Source: Oceanospirillum sp048270425
GTDB lineage: Bacteria; Pseudomonadota; Gammaproteobacteria; Pseudomonadales; Halomonadaceae
Length of the DNA: 64,000 nt
Assembly: GCA_048270425.1 (NCBI GenBank)
Contig: JBLWSY010000008.1
Span: 62,001-126,000 of the forward strand
Direction: 5' to 3'
In this document: one piece after another, positions 18,599 through 27,243 of the stretch
Layout of the letters: the number at the start of each line of letters is the position of its first letter
How positions within the stretch are numbered: the stretch's first letter is position 1
Made by a program: the position numbers and the translations under genes
The notes under the pieces: model-generated
What the model was told of the DNA's origin: nothing
The model's database searches: none
What the model saw: only the letters and a program-made list of their open reading frames with translations

Positions 18599-20848
18599 AT
18601 GGCTACAGGAACCCCATCACACGCCCCAATTCTGGATATTCTGCGGGAAAGCAGCGGCTGGAATCTGCTGCGCTTTGTTCAGCCCTGGTCATCCGCTGAT
18701 GGTCAGGAAAACGGCCGACGTCTGCTCTGGCAGGCGGAACTGACCGGCAGCGACAACCGCTTGCTGGCGGCAGAACTCTTTTTACAACCTGATAGCAGCC
18801 GCCATCCGTTTCTGGTTCTGGATGACGATGGCCGTCTGTTCTGCGGTATTTTTGATGCCGCTAATCCAGGCGCAAGCACCATCCAGCAACAACATCTGGA
18901 TCTGAAGGCCTGTCTCCCTTCCGCGTGTTTTACCCCTTATGAAGCACAGCAAACGCCGGAACAGTTCTGGTTCTCCGGGTGTTTTGACCTGGACGTGCTT
19001 AAAAACCTGCCGGACCTCTGGCAGGCGTTTCATCTGGATCAGCTGCAGCTGGAAGGCCGTTATAGTTCGGATGAATGCGATATCGTTTTAGGCTGGCGGA
19101 TTAATACCGCAGCAGCACTGGCCAGCGCGGACCCTGGCCAACTGCTGGAGCCGATACAGGCGTTCCAGCTGCCGGAGTTTCACGCTCACAAACATATGCA
19201 GGTAACGGCAGCAGACGATGCGGAACAACAGATTATCTATCTGACCGAAGAAGAACTACCGGAAGAGCTTCAGCCAAGCTCTGATACCCTCTCCGATGAA
19301 GATGCGGCCAGCAAGACATCGGGACGCAGAAGACGCCGTCGCAGACGCGAAGAACAGAAAGCGATCGCCTTTTACCGGATCAACAGCCAAAGCGGCGAAC
19401 ACAGCATCCACCTGCTGCGCGGTCCGGATGGTGCTATCTGCCCGGAACTGCCGGATGTGTTCCGTCCGGAGCGGGTGATGACCTTAGGCTTTGCACCACA
19501 AACAGATAGCGCCACACAAACAGGTGCTGGTCCGCAACACTCAGACAAACCTTTGCCGCTGGCAATTCTGCCCGCGCCGGAAGCCACTCGGACCCTGCAC
19601 CCAGCCTCGGATGATGACGAGATTCGGCTGGCTTACGCTATGCGCATTATCGATCTGAACAGCCTGGAAGTGATCTGGCAGGGCTCGGTTAACGCTCTCA
19701 GTCAGCAAGAAAGCGGCTGTGACGATGACGAATTTGAGCTGCTTTGCCAGCACTTTGATCCGGCTGCAGCCAAAGCTTCCGAAAACGACCAAGAAGAGCT
19801 CAGCGAAGCACTGGAAAGCTTCTGCGAAGCCCTGTACGGAACAGAACTGACAGACAGCAACCGCCTGTTCTGGCTGAACTGGAGCGGCAAGCTGCAGAAA
19901 ATTGACCTGCAGGGGCTGCTGGCCTCGATTGCTTCTCAGGACAGCACTCAGTCTGAAAATGCTGATTCTGAAAACCTGCGCCCGGAAAACGCAGCACAGT
20001 TCAGCAGCTTCTACCTGCTGGAGAAACAGCAGACTGAAATGCCAGAGTCCGTTGATAATCCGCTGAATCATGTGGCCTACCACCGCTATAACTACCAGCT
20101 GCAGGCGGTTGCCGGATCAGCCTCGGAGAACCCGAACCGGCTGTTCTTTGAGATGAACATCAGTGAACTCCTGTTCGAACAGATGCAGCAGGACGCTGAA
20201 ACAAGCACTACCCCCTACGCGAGCACTAACCCCTATGCAAATACCCTGAATACCTGGCGCGTGCCCTACCGAGAGCTGAGTAAACCGGAGCTGATTATTG
20301 ATGCTCAGGTGTTTGCCCCGAAACCCGCCAACAAGATCCTGATTGAAGTGGATTATCTGCCGCTGCCGGAAAGCCAGCTCCAGGGCTGTCAGCAACTGGC
20401 GGCACAGTTTCGTCTGCTGGACACCCCGGATACGCCCTTAAAAGGTGACCGCTGCCAGCTGCTGTTTACGGACCGGGATGGCCGTGAGGCGGATGAAGAT
20501 AGCTTTACCCAGACAGCCTTAACCGGCAGTGCCGCAGCAGAGTGTGCGTCCCTGCTGGCCGAGGTGGTTGAGTGTTTTATCCGCTCCAAAAACCCGCAGT
20601 TCCTGCGTGCTGCCGAGAATCTGCCCGCTCTGTCTTACACCGTCAAAGCGCTGGCGGAATACAGCGAGCAATATCTGCCCTTAGTAAATCAGTACCTGAC
20701 CGTGATTGATGACGACTGCCCTTTCTTCGCCATTGAAGAGCTGCTGCCGATGATCGACCGCAAATACGGGCAAGGCCTGCTGAAAAGCCGGGCCTATAAA
20801 AACTTTATTGACGGGCTGATCTGGCCTTTTAACGGCAAAGATTATTAA
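18599..20848 (+). CDS. Unknown propeller-like protein, subunit 2 (paralogue of subunits 3 and 4)
   Basis: 749 residues, cytoplasmic by the absence of a signal or membrane helix. The first ~480 residues look beta-rich, with recurring short strands ending in D/G turns, as in a beta-propeller; this is inference. Residues 243-250 are eight consecutive arginines followed by EEQKA, probably an exposed linker. FWLNW at 424-428 matches W-[LV]-x-W motifs in subunits 3 and 4. The helical C-terminus has YLTVIDDDCPFF at 699-710 and ends FIDGLIWPFNGKDY, again matching the paralogues. The start has AAGGAG overlapping the end of subunit 1. No known family recognised. Confidence 0.78.
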   Translation: MATGTPSHAPILDILRESSGWNLLRFVQPWSSADGQENGRRLLWQAELTGSDNRLLAAELFLQPDSSRHPFLVLDDDGRLFCGIFDAANPGASTIQQQHLDLKACLPSACFTPYEAQQTPEQFWFSGCFDLDVLKNLPDLWQAFHLDQLQLEGRYSSDECDIVLGWRINTAAALASADPGQLLEPIQAFQLPEFHAHKHMQVTAADDAEQQIIYLTEEELPEELQPSSDTLSDEDAASKTSGRRRRRRRREEQKAIAFYRINSQSGEHSIHLLRGPDGAICPELPDVFRPERVMTLGFAPQTDSATQTGAGPQHSDKPLPLAILPAPEATRTLHPASDDDEIRLAYAMRIIDLNSLEVIWQGSVNALSQQESGCDDDEFELLCQHFDPAAAKASENDQEELSEALESFCEALYGTELTDSNRLFWLNWSGKLQKIDLQGLLASIASQDSTQSENADSENLRPENAAQFSSFYLLEKQQTEMPESVDNPLNHVAYHRYNYQLQAVAGSASENPNRLFFEMNISELLFEQMQQDAETSTTPYASTNPYANTLNTWRVPYRELSKPELIIDAQVFAPKPANKILIEVDYLPLPESQLQGCQQLAAQFRLLDTPDTPLKGDRCQLLFTDRDGREADEDSFTQTALTGSAAAECASLLAEVVECFIRSKNPQFLRAAENLPALSYTVKALAEYSEQYLPLVNQYLTVIDDDCPFFAIEELLPMIDRKYGQGLLKSRAYKNFIDGLIWPFNGKDY

Positions 20849-20860
20849 AAGGAAACGGTT

Positions 20861-23008
20861 ATGTGCCCTACTTTTCAGCATACCGAGCCACACAACACAC
20901 GGATAACTTCTGAAAGCTCAGTTCAGCTGCGTGCGCGCAAGCTGGACTACGTTGGCCTGCAGCAGATTCAGGTGATCGCCAATCAGCAACTACAGCATCA
21001 GTATGAACTGGCAGAGAGCGAAAATTGCGACCTGCCACTGCTTGAGATCTTGGATGCGCCCCGGCGTTTTATCGCCCTGCTGCAAAATGGCCTGTTTTTC
21101 GCCGCTGATCTGCTGCCAACGGCAACAACAACGACAGCGGCAACCGAAACAGATAGCAGCCCAGGCCTGATTCAGCTGCTGCAGCCGCTAGCCAATCTGA
21201 AACTGACCGGCATGCCCGGCGCCTGTTTTGATCCGGCCCGTAACCTGATCTGGGCCTATGGCCGCATCCGTGATCAGAGAGGTCGCGGACAGCATCTGCT
21301 GGGTTACGATCTGGATGCCCTGTTAAAAGGTGATGGGGAAGCCGATCATAGCCAAACTCAGCCCGCGCTGAAGTACGCTATCGCCGTGCCCTATGACGAG
21401 GTTGATGAACTCTCGCCGGAGGAAGCCAGCCTGACCCTGCGCAGTGATGGCAAACTGGCACTTTATGCCCGCAACGACAAAGGCCGTTTTGCCGACCGGC
21501 GTCAGGGGCTGCTGCTGATCGATCCGGATGCGGATCAGGACAACGCCTGTCGCTATCTGCCCTGCCCGTTTAAACCGGTTCCGGATGATATTTCGATCAA
21601 ACCGGCGCTGTTTTACTCAGCAAGTACGAAACAGATTTTCACTCCGGCGGCAGATGGCGTTGAGATCACAGAGCACAACGGCGAATCCCGCTACAGTTTT
21701 GCTCTGACAGCGATTGATTTTGAAGCTGCAGAGTCTGAAATAGAGTCTGAAAAACAGGCCAGCTGGAGTCAGACGGTTCGCCGGATGACCGCCGGTCAGA
21801 TCGCTGAACAGGATGAGGCAGAAAGCATTACCGAGGTATTGAACAATATCGCCGATGGTCACATCCGCTCCTCCGAAAGTGATGAATGGCAGGATTATCT
21901 GACCACCCTGAGCAGCGTTTTTGTTGACAGTCGGTTTTTGCTCGATAGCGGTATTTGTGCAGACAGAACTGACACGAGCGATCAGCTGATCTGGCTGGCC
22001 TGGCACGATGGCTGTATCCGTGCCCTTAAACGCAACCCGACAAACGGACAGGTGCAGCTTTCCGCACTGGCACGGCTGCAGAGTTTCAGCGATAAAGCCG
22101 TTCAGCCCTATTTTATGAATCTTAGCGGGGGTTTTACGCCAGTTCAGATCAAAGGGCTCAGCACAACAGATAACCTCCGGCAGCTGCATCTCCGGCTGGG
22201 TGATGACGAGATGGGGCAGGATTTTTATGCTGATCTCTCAGCCCTTATGGATCAGCAGGGTCAGCTGCAGCTGTTCGATGCCGAACAGGCTTTAAATGAC
22301 ACAGAAGCCGGTATCACGCTGCCTTGTTCGCCCTACAGCGCAGAGCCGGTTCAGATCGATCCGACCCGTCAGGCGGTGCCCTCTGTTACCGGTCGGGTTC
22401 AGATCGAAACCACAGATCTGGACACTAATCCGGGGCGCCTTGATGCCCTGCAACAGGTTCTGAAGCTGATGCCGGAAGTCGGTCAGCAGCTAAGCCATCG
22501 CCAGCAGCCGCTCTATTTTGCCTTTGCCGATGTTATGGGCTGTGAACAGAGTGAAGAACAGTTTTTCCCTTATGCCGTGCTCGCCAAAAACACAGACGAT
22601 GAGCAGCCAACGGAAGGCTTCCGCCTGCTGCTGGAGATCGTTCGCCGGTACAGCGACCTGGTAAACAGCGACATAGTAAAAGCCTTACCGGGTGCAGCCT
22701 CAGATGAAACAGCATCGGATGAAACAGCAATAGCCGCCCAGGGAGCGCCCTTGCGCGATGCGGTTATCACCCTGAGTGAACACGCTGAAGCACTGCCGGT
22801 GATTGCCCAGTACTTTAATACTCTGCCTGTAGAAGAAGCCTTAGTGGATGCCTTTCATATCAGCCGCACACTGCCGGTGATCCGTGAGCTGCATGCCGAT
22901 ACCGCTGCCCTGACAGACTTTCTTGCTCAGCTGCCCTGGCCCTACAACGACAGCAGCTTCAGCAAACCGGAACATGACCCCTACGATGACTGGGGATACG
23001 AGGACTAA
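20861..23008 (+). CDS. Unknown propeller-like protein, subunit 3 (paralogue of subunits 2 and 4)
   Basis: 715 residues, with no signal peptide or membrane helix. The N-terminal two thirds looks beta-rich (for example RFIALLQNGLFFAADLL and ARNLIWAYGRIRDQRGRG). IWLAW lies at 377-381, almost the same position as LWVSW in subunit 4. The helical C-terminus carries FLAQLPWPYND (from residue 687), matching FIDGLIWPFNG of subunit 2. It ends with an acidic, aromatic tail (DPYDDWGYED). AAGGAAACGG precedes the ATG. It is 12 bp after subunit 2 and 2 bp before subunit 4, so all are probably made in fixed proportion. Confidence 0.78.
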   Translation: MCPTFQHTEPHNTRITSESSVQLRARKLDYVGLQQIQVIANQQLQHQYELAESENCDLPLLEILDAPRRFIALLQNGLFFAADLLPTATTTTAATETDSSPGLIQLLQPLANLKLTGMPGACFDPARNLIWAYGRIRDQRGRGQHLLGYDLDALLKGDGEADHSQTQPALKYAIAVPYDEVDELSPEEASLTLRSDGKLALYARNDKGRFADRRQGLLLIDPDADQDNACRYLPCPFKPVPDDISIKPALFYSASTKQIFTPAADGVEITEHNGESRYSFALTAIDFEAAESEIESEKQASWSQTVRRMTAGQIAEQDEAESITEVLNNIADGHIRSSESDEWQDYLTTLSSVFVDSRFLLDSGICADRTDTSDQLIWLAWHDGCIRALKRNPTNGQVQLSALARLQSFSDKAVQPYFMNLSGGFTPVQIKGLSTTDNLRQLHLRLGDDEMGQDFYADLSALMDQQGQLQLFDAEQALNDTEAGITLPCSPYSAEPVQIDPTRQAVPSVTGRVQIETTDLDTNPGRLDALQQVLKLMPEVGQQLSHRQQPLYFAFADVMGCEQSEEQFFPYAVLAKNTDDEQPTEGFRLLLEIVRRYSDLVNSDIVKALPGAASDETASDETAIAAQGAPLRDAVITLSEHAEALPVIAQYFNTLPVEEALVDAFHISRTLPVIRELHADTAALTDFLAQLPWPYNDSSFSKPEHDPYDDWGYED

Positions 23009-23010
23009 AC

Positions 23011-26000
23011 ATGCCCTATTTTTTTAATGCCGGATGGACTGCAGCCAATCAGACCACACAGGCCTTACAGACATTACAGGCCTTACAGACATTACAGGCC
23101 ACGGACAGCCTGATCCCTCAGATCATGGCGATCGATCCGGAAAATGGCGCTCCTAAGCTGTACCGCCTGAAGCTCGAACAGGCTGCAGAGCAGCAGCTGC
23201 GCCCGGCGCTGACCGGTTTTGCCCCCCTGATGCGGGCCAAAGGCAGCGTGCAGCTGAGCGGTTATTTTCACAACGCGCCCGGCCGTGAGCTTTGCCGTGT
23301 GGCTTACGACACCAACGGCTGCCTGACACTGCTGGACGAGGCCACGATGCAGACCCGGGAACTGCAGCACTTCGGCAGTGATGTCCGGGCAGAAGTACTC
23401 TCCGACGGGCAGACACTGGCGGTGCTTTATCAGCCATCGGGGGAACATGTTCACCGGCTGGAGTTCTGGGCATTTGATCAGGCTGGAGCCTTAAGCCGCG
23501 ACCAGAGCTTTACCCTGGACTGGTACGCTGATGAGCCGGAGGATATTGAATACCCTGATGCAGAGCCGATCTATGATCTGCGTTTTAACGACCTGATGTT
23601 TGCCGGTCCCGATAACAGCATCATCCTGCTGGCCAGCCGGGAGATCCGTTATACCGATGATGAATACCACCCGCTGCAGTACCTGATCCGGATTGACCGT
23701 AATGAAGCCGGTGACAAACTGCTCTTCCGTGCTCAGGATCTGGAAACACCGCCGGAAGACTGGACTCCGGAAAAACCCCGCATCAGCGTAAATGCCCAAA
23801 CCGGCCTTATGGCCCTGCCTTCGATGCAGATTGAAGTGACCGATGCCGGCATTATCAACTGTATCAATCTGGTGGATCTGAACGCCTTTAACACACTGGA
23901 ACAGGGCTCCCGCCCGTGGCAGGAAGTGGTACGCCAGATTCCGGTACGTCTTATCACAACAGAGGATCTGAACGCTTGTTTTCGTTCAGGCTTTGACCCG
24001 GACGATGAAAGCGATCAGGAAGACCTTATCAACCTGATCTCCGCTATCCGCTTTGCCGATGAAGTACTGCCGGAAGTATCCCCTGCATCTGAACAAGAAA
24101 GCTCTGGAGAAGAAAGCAGCGAAACAGAGATCCAGCTCTGGGTAAGCTGGGGCGACAGCTGCCGCAAACTGGTGCTGAGCAAGGACGGCGACACGATCTG
24201 GCGGTCACCCATTATGGGCGCTGCACCGATCAACCGTTTGCAGCCTGAAAAAACGCCCACGGACCGACTGGCTCAGGTTGGCGGTGAATCCACACTGATG
24301 GCGCTGGCGGATCTGTCCGCCTCTGCAAACACGTCTGCAGGCAGTGATACTTCCTACCTGCTGTTTGAAGACCACTTTGGCTTCAGTGTGCTGAGCTTGT
24401 CGGCCGAACAGCTGGCACTACTGACCCTCGACAATCATCAGCAAAGCCCGAGTGCAGGCATGACTGATTTTCAGGTACTGCCACAGCAGGAAGTTTACTG
24501 GAACCAGCACTGGTCGGAGGCTGAGAACCAGACCACCGAACAGAAGCTTGAGCTGGCGGCGCTGGGTAAAAACATCATTCAGGTGGATGATCTGCACGAT
24601 GATGCCGCTCTGCTGCGCGCCCTTGAGCATCTGTGCCAACGTTTTGAGGGAGATATCGATACCCTGTGCAACGGCTCAAGCCTGACGCTGGTGTTCAGCG
24701 ATGGCGAAAACCTCTGGGATGAAGCGGAGTTTTTCAGCACGGTCATCAGACTCAAAGGTGCCGACCTGCTGATGGCCCGCCTGCTTAAAGCCTTTAACGC
24801 CTACGACGGGGCCGACTACTGCTTTACAGATCCCATCTCCCTGCACGGCCGGGAAAACTACGACGGCAAGCCCGCTCTGGCGGATTGCGCCCTGCAGCTT
24901 GGGCTGTCGGATATCCGCTGGCTGGATCTGATCGGTGATTATCTCAATGCCATCGACCCGGATCACGAATTCTTCTTTGCCCATACCGGTATCTATCAGC
25001 TGGAAAAACAGCATGGTGAAACCCCGGAATGGCCCGTTTTTTACAACAGCCTGCCCGCGCCTATGGGCCCGGAAGAAGAGTGGGATGAGGAGGAATGGGA
25101 CGAAAACGAAGCTGATGATGAGCAGGATGATGAAGACGAGGACGACTGGGAAGATGACGAGCCGGAAGAAAAGCAATGGCCGGATCCCCGCCCGGATGAC
25201 GTCGTTTTAGCGTCTCTGCCAGCCCATCTGCTGCCCCGTCGTAAGGAGCTGCTGGCAGAAGCCCAGCAGCGTTTTGACGATGTGATCCAACATATCGCCA
25301 GTCTTTCTGATGCCAAAGACGTGAATCACATGCTGCGGCTCCTGCAGGTGCTGTCTCATAAGGTGGCTATCGATCCGGATATCGCCATCATCACCTTTGA
25401 GCGCACGTTTAACGACAGCTTTAAGAGTCAGGAACTGGTCGCCATTGAAGCAGAGCTGGAAGGCTATTTCCGTCACCCTATGGAAGGCACGGTGATGGTC
25501 AAGGATGGCTATCTGGATCTGAACCCTTATCACTTCCTGGAGCCTTTGTTTGCCAAAGCGGTGGAACTGGAAGCCTGGCAGGCGCTGGAACATTATCTGT
25601 TGGGGCAGATCCGCTGGGTAAAAGAGCAGGATCACGGCAACGCCTGGTACGTCGACGATGTCCCATACGGCAATTATGCTGCAGAAGCACTACTGCGTCA
25701 CAGTATTGATTATGCACCGCTGTATGCTCTTTATCTGGAAACCATGCTGCTGGATACTCCGGAAGTTACCGTGGGTGAATTTCTGCGCGAAATGATTCCT
25801 GAGCTGGGTATTAACCAGTATACCTACCCGATTCTTCGGGCACGGGCTACCTTTGCCGCCGGTCACAACGGCCATGAGGATTTTGAACAGTGGTGCCAGC
25901 AACTGCCAGTGGCCAAGTGGTTAAGAGAGCACAATCTGCTTGAGGATTTTCTGCAATTCTTTGAAGATGATTATCGTAACTATACCCATGATGAAGACGA

Positions 26001-26058
26001 TATTCAGGAAGAAACGGAAAGAATGCGGGTCTTATTAAAAATTGAAGATGACGATTAA
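23011..26058 (+). CDS. Unknown propeller-like/helical fusion protein, subunit 4
   Basis: 1015 residues. Residues 1-685 are paralogous to subunits 2 and 3: LWVSW at 376-380, YLNAIDPDHEFF at 644-655 and FYNSLPAP at 677-684. Residues 686-730 are a highly acidic linker with many Glu, Asp and Trp. Residues 740-1015 form a helical module with WYVDD at 879-883 and GNYAAEALL, resembling residues 130-215 of subunit 1. Near the N-terminus an LQT/LQA repeat is encoded by an 18-bp tandem repeat. The start has GAGG eight bases upstream, overlapping the end of subunit 3. Cytoplasmic by prediction; function unknown. Confidence 0.78.
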   Translation: MPYFFNAGWTAANQTTQALQTLQALQTLQATDSLIPQIMAIDPENGAPKLYRLKLEQAAEQQLRPALTGFAPLMRAKGSVQLSGYFHNAPGRELCRVAYDTNGCLTLLDEATMQTRELQHFGSDVRAEVLSDGQTLAVLYQPSGEHVHRLEFWAFDQAGALSRDQSFTLDWYADEPEDIEYPDAEPIYDLRFNDLMFAGPDNSIILLASREIRYTDDEYHPLQYLIRIDRNEAGDKLLFRAQDLETPPEDWTPEKPRISVNAQTGLMALPSMQIEVTDAGIINCINLVDLNAFNTLEQGSRPWQEVVRQIPVRLITTEDLNACFRSGFDPDDESDQEDLINLISAIRFADEVLPEVSPASEQESSGEESSETEIQLWVSWGDSCRKLVLSKDGDTIWRSPIMGAAPINRLQPEKTPTDRLAQVGGESTLMALADLSASANTSAGSDTSYLLFEDHFGFSVLSLSAEQLALLTLDNHQQSPSAGMTDFQVLPQQEVYWNQHWSEAENQTTEQKLELAALGKNIIQVDDLHDDAALLRALEHLCQRFEGDIDTLCNGSSLTLVFSDGENLWDEAEFFSTVIRLKGADLLMARLLKAFNAYDGADYCFTDPISLHGRENYDGKPALADCALQLGLSDIRWLDLIGDYLNAIDPDHEFFFAHTGIYQLEKQHGETPEWPVFYNSLPAPMGPEEEWDEEEWDENEADDEQDDEDEDDWEDDEPEEKQWPDPRPDDVVLASLPAHLLPRRKELLAEAQQRFDDVIQHIASLSDAKDVNHMLRLLQVLSHKVAIDPDIAIITFERTFNDSFKSQELVAIEAELEGYFRHPMEGTVMVKDGYLDLNPYHFLEPLFAKAVELEAWQALEHYLLGQIRWVKEQDHGNAWYVDDVPYGNYAAEALLRHSIDYAPLYALYLETMLLDTPEVTVGEFLREMIPELGINQYTYPILRARATFAAGHNGHEDFEQWCQQLPVAKWLREHNLLEDFLQFFEDDYRNYTHDEDDIQEETERMRVLLKIEDDD
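23059..23100 (+). repeat. 18-bp in-frame tandem repeat inside subunit 4
   Basis: CAGGCCTTACAGACATTA is present twice in a row, followed by a third partial copy (CAGGCC). Each unit encodes six residues (A-L-Q-T-L-Q), so copy-number change would lengthen or shorten the N-terminus without a frameshift. Confidence 0.9.
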
Positions 26059-26109
26059 GAACCTTCATTCGCTATTCGCTTTATTAACAGTCAAAACATA
26101 GGAATCAGG

Positions 26110-27150
26110 ATGTTAACGTTATTTAAGGATATATTCTGGCAAGACCAGTTCAGGGAAAGCTCAACCGAAGGTGTAATATCTCAGCCTGAAAAATTGGACC
26201 GGGATCGCTACTTTATCGGGCTCAGCCTTTTATCAAGCCTCCTTTGGATTAATATCTACAGTGCGCCATTCCTGTACCCCTCATCGTATTCGGGGTTTAT
26301 GGATGATAACAGTCAGCTCATCAACACAGCATTCAATCTTTTCAGCCCTCATATCGGGTTTGATATTGTCATACTGATGCTCAGTGTTTTACTGAGCTGG
26401 AGAGCCTTTGGTCGCTGGCTGGCCATTCCTGCCGGAGTGATCACCTTTTTTCATTTATCCACCATCACAATGATCCCCGGACTGAAGTATCTGGACTCGG
26501 CTTCGTACAGCAGCACCTATATCGCTCTGATCGTCTATGGCGTACTGCTACTTATCTGGCTGATTTTTCAAGTTTGGATGCTGACCCGTCCCGGTCTGAA
26601 ACGCTCTCAGCCAGAGCACCCTCTGGTTCGCCTTAACCCGAAGTATCCTGCGAATAAACAACTCACAGCAGTGCAATATATGTGGTTTTTTATGGCGCTG
26701 GGGACCGCGGTAGTGATTAGTTCAGCTCTGCTGTCCACTGCAATCTATATTTTTGGTCGCTACCTTGATCTGGGACCTCTAATTGCCGGAGCCCTTTTTA
26801 TAGGCGCGATTGCTCTGGTGGCATCTCTGGTGATAGTGGTCAAACGCCTGCGCAATCTCGGAAAAAAACCGATGCTTTGGACTACCGCCCTTATCGGTAT
26901 TCCTTTGGTTTTTGCCAGTCTTCAGGGTTACATCTACAACAAAAACTTTTTTGACCTGGCCTTTGTCTTCCTGATTATGTACTTCGTTTCGGGCATAATG
27001 CGCTTCGCCATTGTGACCGCCCAGGTTTATCTACTCTTGGAAAGCTGTAAAGAGACATCGAAAGAGCCTGCTCAAACGCCTGAAGATTCTAATAGAACAA
27101 CAGAACCAAATCTGATGAGCGAGCTAAGTACCAGAACTTCGAATCAGTAA
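26110..27150 (+). CDS. Polytopic membrane protein, last gene of the unknown operon
   Basis: 346 residues with about eight hydrophobic segments, a cytoplasmic-looking N-terminus of about 35 residues and a polar C-terminal tail from about 315. VKRLRNLGKKPMLW near residue 240 is reminiscent of the R-R-L-x-D-x-G-x-S-x-W signature of DUF805 membrane proteins, but the match is loose. It is 51 bp after subunit 4 with AGGAATCAGG before the ATG, and is followed by a strong terminator, so it most likely belongs to the operon and could anchor the cytoplasmic subunits to the membrane; that role is inference. Confidence 0.7.
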   Translation: MLTLFKDIFWQDQFRESSTEGVISQPEKLDRDRYFIGLSLLSSLLWINIYSAPFLYPSSYSGFMDDNSQLINTAFNLFSPHIGFDIVILMLSVLLSWRAFGRWLAIPAGVITFFHLSTITMIPGLKYLDSASYSSTYIALIVYGVLLLIWLIFQVWMLTRPGLKRSQPEHPLVRLNPKYPANKQLTAVQYMWFFMALGTAVVISSALLSTAIYIFGRYLDLGPLIAGALFIGAIALVASLVIVVKRLRNLGKKPMLWTTALIGIPLVFASLQGYIYNKNFFDLAFVFLIMYFVSGIMRFAIVTAQVYLLLESCKETSKEPAQTPEDSNRTTEPNLMSELSTRTSNQ

Positions 27151-27174
27151 TAAGACTCAGACAGATAACATAAA

Positions 27175-27210
27175 ATAACCCCCAACGGATCTCTGTCCGT
27201 TGGGGGTTAT
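27175..27210. terminator. Bidirectional terminator between the unknown operon and slt
   Basis: A perfect 15-bp stem: ATAACCCCCAACGGA and TCCGTTGGGGGTTAT around TCTCTG. The genes on both sides converge on it. Confidence 0.85.
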
Positions 27211-27243
27211 ATCACTCGGCAGACGAATTAATTCGACAAGACG

